Shown here: one piece after another, positions 61,672 through 62,840 of the stretch
Layout of the letters: the number at the start of each line of letters is the position of its first letter
How positions within the stretch are numbered: position 1 is the stretch's first letter
Source of the DNA: Candidatus Euphemobacter frigidus
GTDB taxonomy: Bacteria; Auribacterota; Erginobacteria; Erginobacterales; Erginobacteraceae
Length of the DNA stretch: 62,840 bases
Direction: 5' to 3'
Assembly: GCA_030765805.1 (NCBI GenBank)
Contig: JAVCDH010000032.1
Coordinates: forward strand, 1 to 62,840
Notes under the pieces: model-generated
What the model was told of the DNA's origin: nothing
The model's input: only the letters and a program-made list of their open reading frames with translations
Database searches by the model: none
Position numbers and translations under genes: made by a program

Positions 61672-62439
61672 TTAACTCTGGAGAAATTTATTCCGGCATT
61701 CTTGAACAAACTTCTGGGCAATTTTTCCGCCCCAATCATCAGGCAGCAATTCTATCGGGAGGTAGGGATCCCGGGCTAATGCTGCCTGGTAATCCCAGTT
61801 GAGACTGGCTATATACCTCCGGCATAACACAGGATCACTATTCGTGGTTTCTCGCATCAACTCTTCAAGTTTATTCATCCTTTCGGACCAGTGCCGATAG
61901 AATTTTACATACTTACTATGTACACTCTTGAGATCCCAGAATGTGGTTGCTATCTGCTCCCCGGAAAGTCCTTCGAAATCCTCCACCAATAGTTGAAGAA
62001 CATAATTCGATAGCTTCAGCTTTCTAATATACCGTTCAATCTCTTCTCTGAAATCATAGGGCGAGATCCAGACACTCCTCTGAACCTTGCCGAATCCCAT
62101 TGCGATCAGGTACTCTCTCAGGTATTTTCGCAGTTCGGCTTTGCTCTCCGGGACATCGAAGATCACCAGTCTCCATCTTCGATCCCAGGGAGGGCGGGAT
62201 TTGTTGGAGAGGGCATGGTGTTTTTCTAAAAAAGCTTTTCCCCGGGCGGTTAATTTGAGGTGTGTTTTTCTTCCTTGTTTGGACTTTCGTACCATCCCCT
62301 TTTTTTCCAGCCTGCTTACAGTGGTATAAATACTTTTTGGAGAATAGTACGAATTTTGCCTCAAATATATAAATGGGTTGAGTAAAAAAAGACCCCCTTC
62401 TTCCAGGAGCAATAAAATTTCTTCTTTCAGTGTCGACAT
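61672..62439 (-). CDS. PaaX-family transcriptional regulator
   Basis: 255 residues. N-terminal winged helix (SPKSIYTTVSRLEKKGMVRK, then HLKLTARGKAFL). Central Cas2-like ferredoxin domain starts RWRLVIFDVPESKAELRKYLREYLIAMGFGKVQRSVWISP. A C-terminal PaaX-C domain follows (YIASLNWDYQAALARDPYLP). PaaX represses phenylacetate genes in other bacteria, but none are here, so the ligand and targets are unknown. It is flanked by two related palindromes, 61591-61638 and 62467-62507, the second 28 bases before its start, which suggests autoregulation. Confidence 0.88.
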   Translation of the reverse strand: MSTLKEEILLLLEEGGLFLLNPFIYLRQNSYYSPKSIYTTVSRLEKKGMVRKSKQGRKTHLKLTARGKAFLEKHHALSNKSRPPWDRRWRLVIFDVPESKAELRKYLREYLIAMGFGKVQRSVWISPYDFREEIERYIRKLKLSNYVLQLLVEDFEGLSGEQIATTFWDLKSVHSKYVKFYRHWSERMNKLEELMRETTNSDPVLCRRYIASLNWDYQAALARDPYLPIELLPDDWGGKIAQKFVQECRNKFLQS

Positions 62440-62466
62440 TTGATTTAACCAACGACTCTATCTTTT

Positions 62467-62507
62467 GAGTAAACAATATTTGACGATCGTCAGAAAATGT
62501 TTACTAT
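62467..62507. promoter_or_regulatory. Imperfect palindrome upstream of the PaaX-like gene (probable operator)
   Basis: GAGTAAACAATATTTGACG-ATC-GTCAGAAAATGTTTACTA. It has the same centre (TGACGATCGTCA) and the same outer AGTAAACA/TGTTTACT words as 61591-61638. Only the left inner arm is diverged. It lies in the 224-base gap between paaX-like and hisD and could also act on the gene to its right. Confidence 0.65.
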
Positions 62508-62625
62508 AATATGCATGTCATATCAATTGCAAGGTGAATTATGAAAATCAAGTCAAACAAGATAAGGAATTACAGCAATTAAATATTGTCGATTATTGGG
62601 TTTTTCGCTATTTTGAAGTGAAGTA

Positions 62626-62643
62626 CTATTATTATTATTATTA
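62626..62643 (+). repeat. Trinucleotide run (TTA/ATT)
   Basis: About six ATT units in the leader of hisD. Short and possibly variable in copy number. Confidence 0.7.
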
Positions 62644-62663
62644 TCATGGTATTATCTCAACAT

Positions 62664-62840
62664 ATGAAAATACTTGAATATAATTCAACCTTCTGGGCAC
62701 AGCTGAAAAACCGGCTGAATTCGGAAGCCTTTCCTCCCGAAAAACTTCAGCTGGTGAGAGAGATCATCGCGGAAGTCCGGATGCGTGGAGATCGGGCGTT
62801 AAGAATGTTCACTCTCAGGTTTGACGGGGTGGATATAAAA
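62664..62840 (+). CDS. hisD: Histidinol dehydrogenase, N-terminal part
   Basis: The first 59 codons are in the window and run off its end. LQLVREIIAEVRMRGDRALRMFTLRFDGVDI matches the N-terminal VREII.DVR.RGD.AL..YT.KFDGV pattern of HisD, the last step of histidine synthesis. The start ATG at 62664 lacks an obvious ribosome site. Probably the first gene of a his operon that continues beyond the window. Confidence 0.8.
   Translation, partial: MKILEYNSTFWAQLKNRLNSEAFPPEKLQLVREIIAEVRMRGDRALRMFTLRFDGVDIK

Noticed and set aside
62641..62840. Start of a phage or integrase gene at the right edge
   Set aside because: The encoded peptide matches the HisD N-terminus well.

Overview
The window (62,840 bp) reads as one contiguous stretch of a bacterial chromosome, probably from an uncultivated, Gram-negative-type anaerobe. 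Signs of an outer membrane are an OmpW-like barrel, several lipoproteins and a GmhA/DiaA-like sugar isomerase. The tmRNA and the tRNA-Pro both lack an encoded CCA. The many short modular palindromes, the PT/PS-rich secreted protein with 'SSGLWA' repeats and the mix of families remind me of candidate phyla around the PVC group (Omnitrophota/Aureabacteria type), but that placement is a low-confidence impression, not a result.

Layout. 1-4.4 kb: a QueD-like enzyme, an MBL-fold hydrolase, a secreted HEAT-repeat protein, a cold-shock protein in a hairpin-rich setting, a small MXKDX-repeat secreted protein and an archaeal-type nucleotidyltransferase. 4.4-9.8 kb: two accessory islets bounded by degenerate copies of the 3' end of ssrA. 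One carries a large secreted ComEC-like MBL/lamin-tail/beta-repeat protein; the other an AT-rich nucleotidyltransferase plus small coiled-coil partner behind two identical-geometry 40-bp inverted repeats. 9.8-10.2 kb: tmRNA (minus strand). 10.2-13.2 kb: two exported phosphatases. 13.2-22.9 kb: a housekeeping run (DUF1189, DUF192, fmt, ridA, SAM hydrolase, DUF72, zinc-ribbon protein, proC, yggT, yggU) ending in an NtrB/NtrC-type two-component pair. 22.9-25.5 kb: a GT-C-like membrane protein and OmpW. 25.9-36.7 kb: tRNA-Pro, then hom, an apgM-like gene, lysC, cimA, valS, nadC, coaX, mnmA. This is an amino-acid and cofactor operon in which the apgM-like gene probably fills the homoserine-kinase slot. 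37.4-43.7 kb: the conserved block pncC/cinA-C, thpR, recA, recX, alaS and a Mth938-domain gene. 43.7-60.6 kb: a mosaic surface-polysaccharide region with five family-2 glycosyltransferases, a B12-type radical SAM protein, a flippase, three methyltransferases and large GT-C-like membrane proteins. It is interrupted by vapBC, a MITE, a DUF4338 transposase-like remnant and reciprocal decayed duplicates. 60.7-62.8 kb: a truncated Phd-like antitoxin, a SIS-domain isomerase, a PaaX-family regulator flanked by two related long palindromes, and the start of hisD.

The most striking unexplained structure is non-coding. A modular palindromic repeat family recurs at about 13.2, 24.7, 25.5, 36.8 and 39.7 kb. 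A separate short palindrome that presents a Shine-Dalgarno-like GGAG/GAAG in its loop lies directly before the start codons of four unrelated genes. The nucleotidyltransferase/coiled-coil module with twin operators beside ssrA, and the PaaX gene bracketed by palindromes, are the best candidates for little-described systems.
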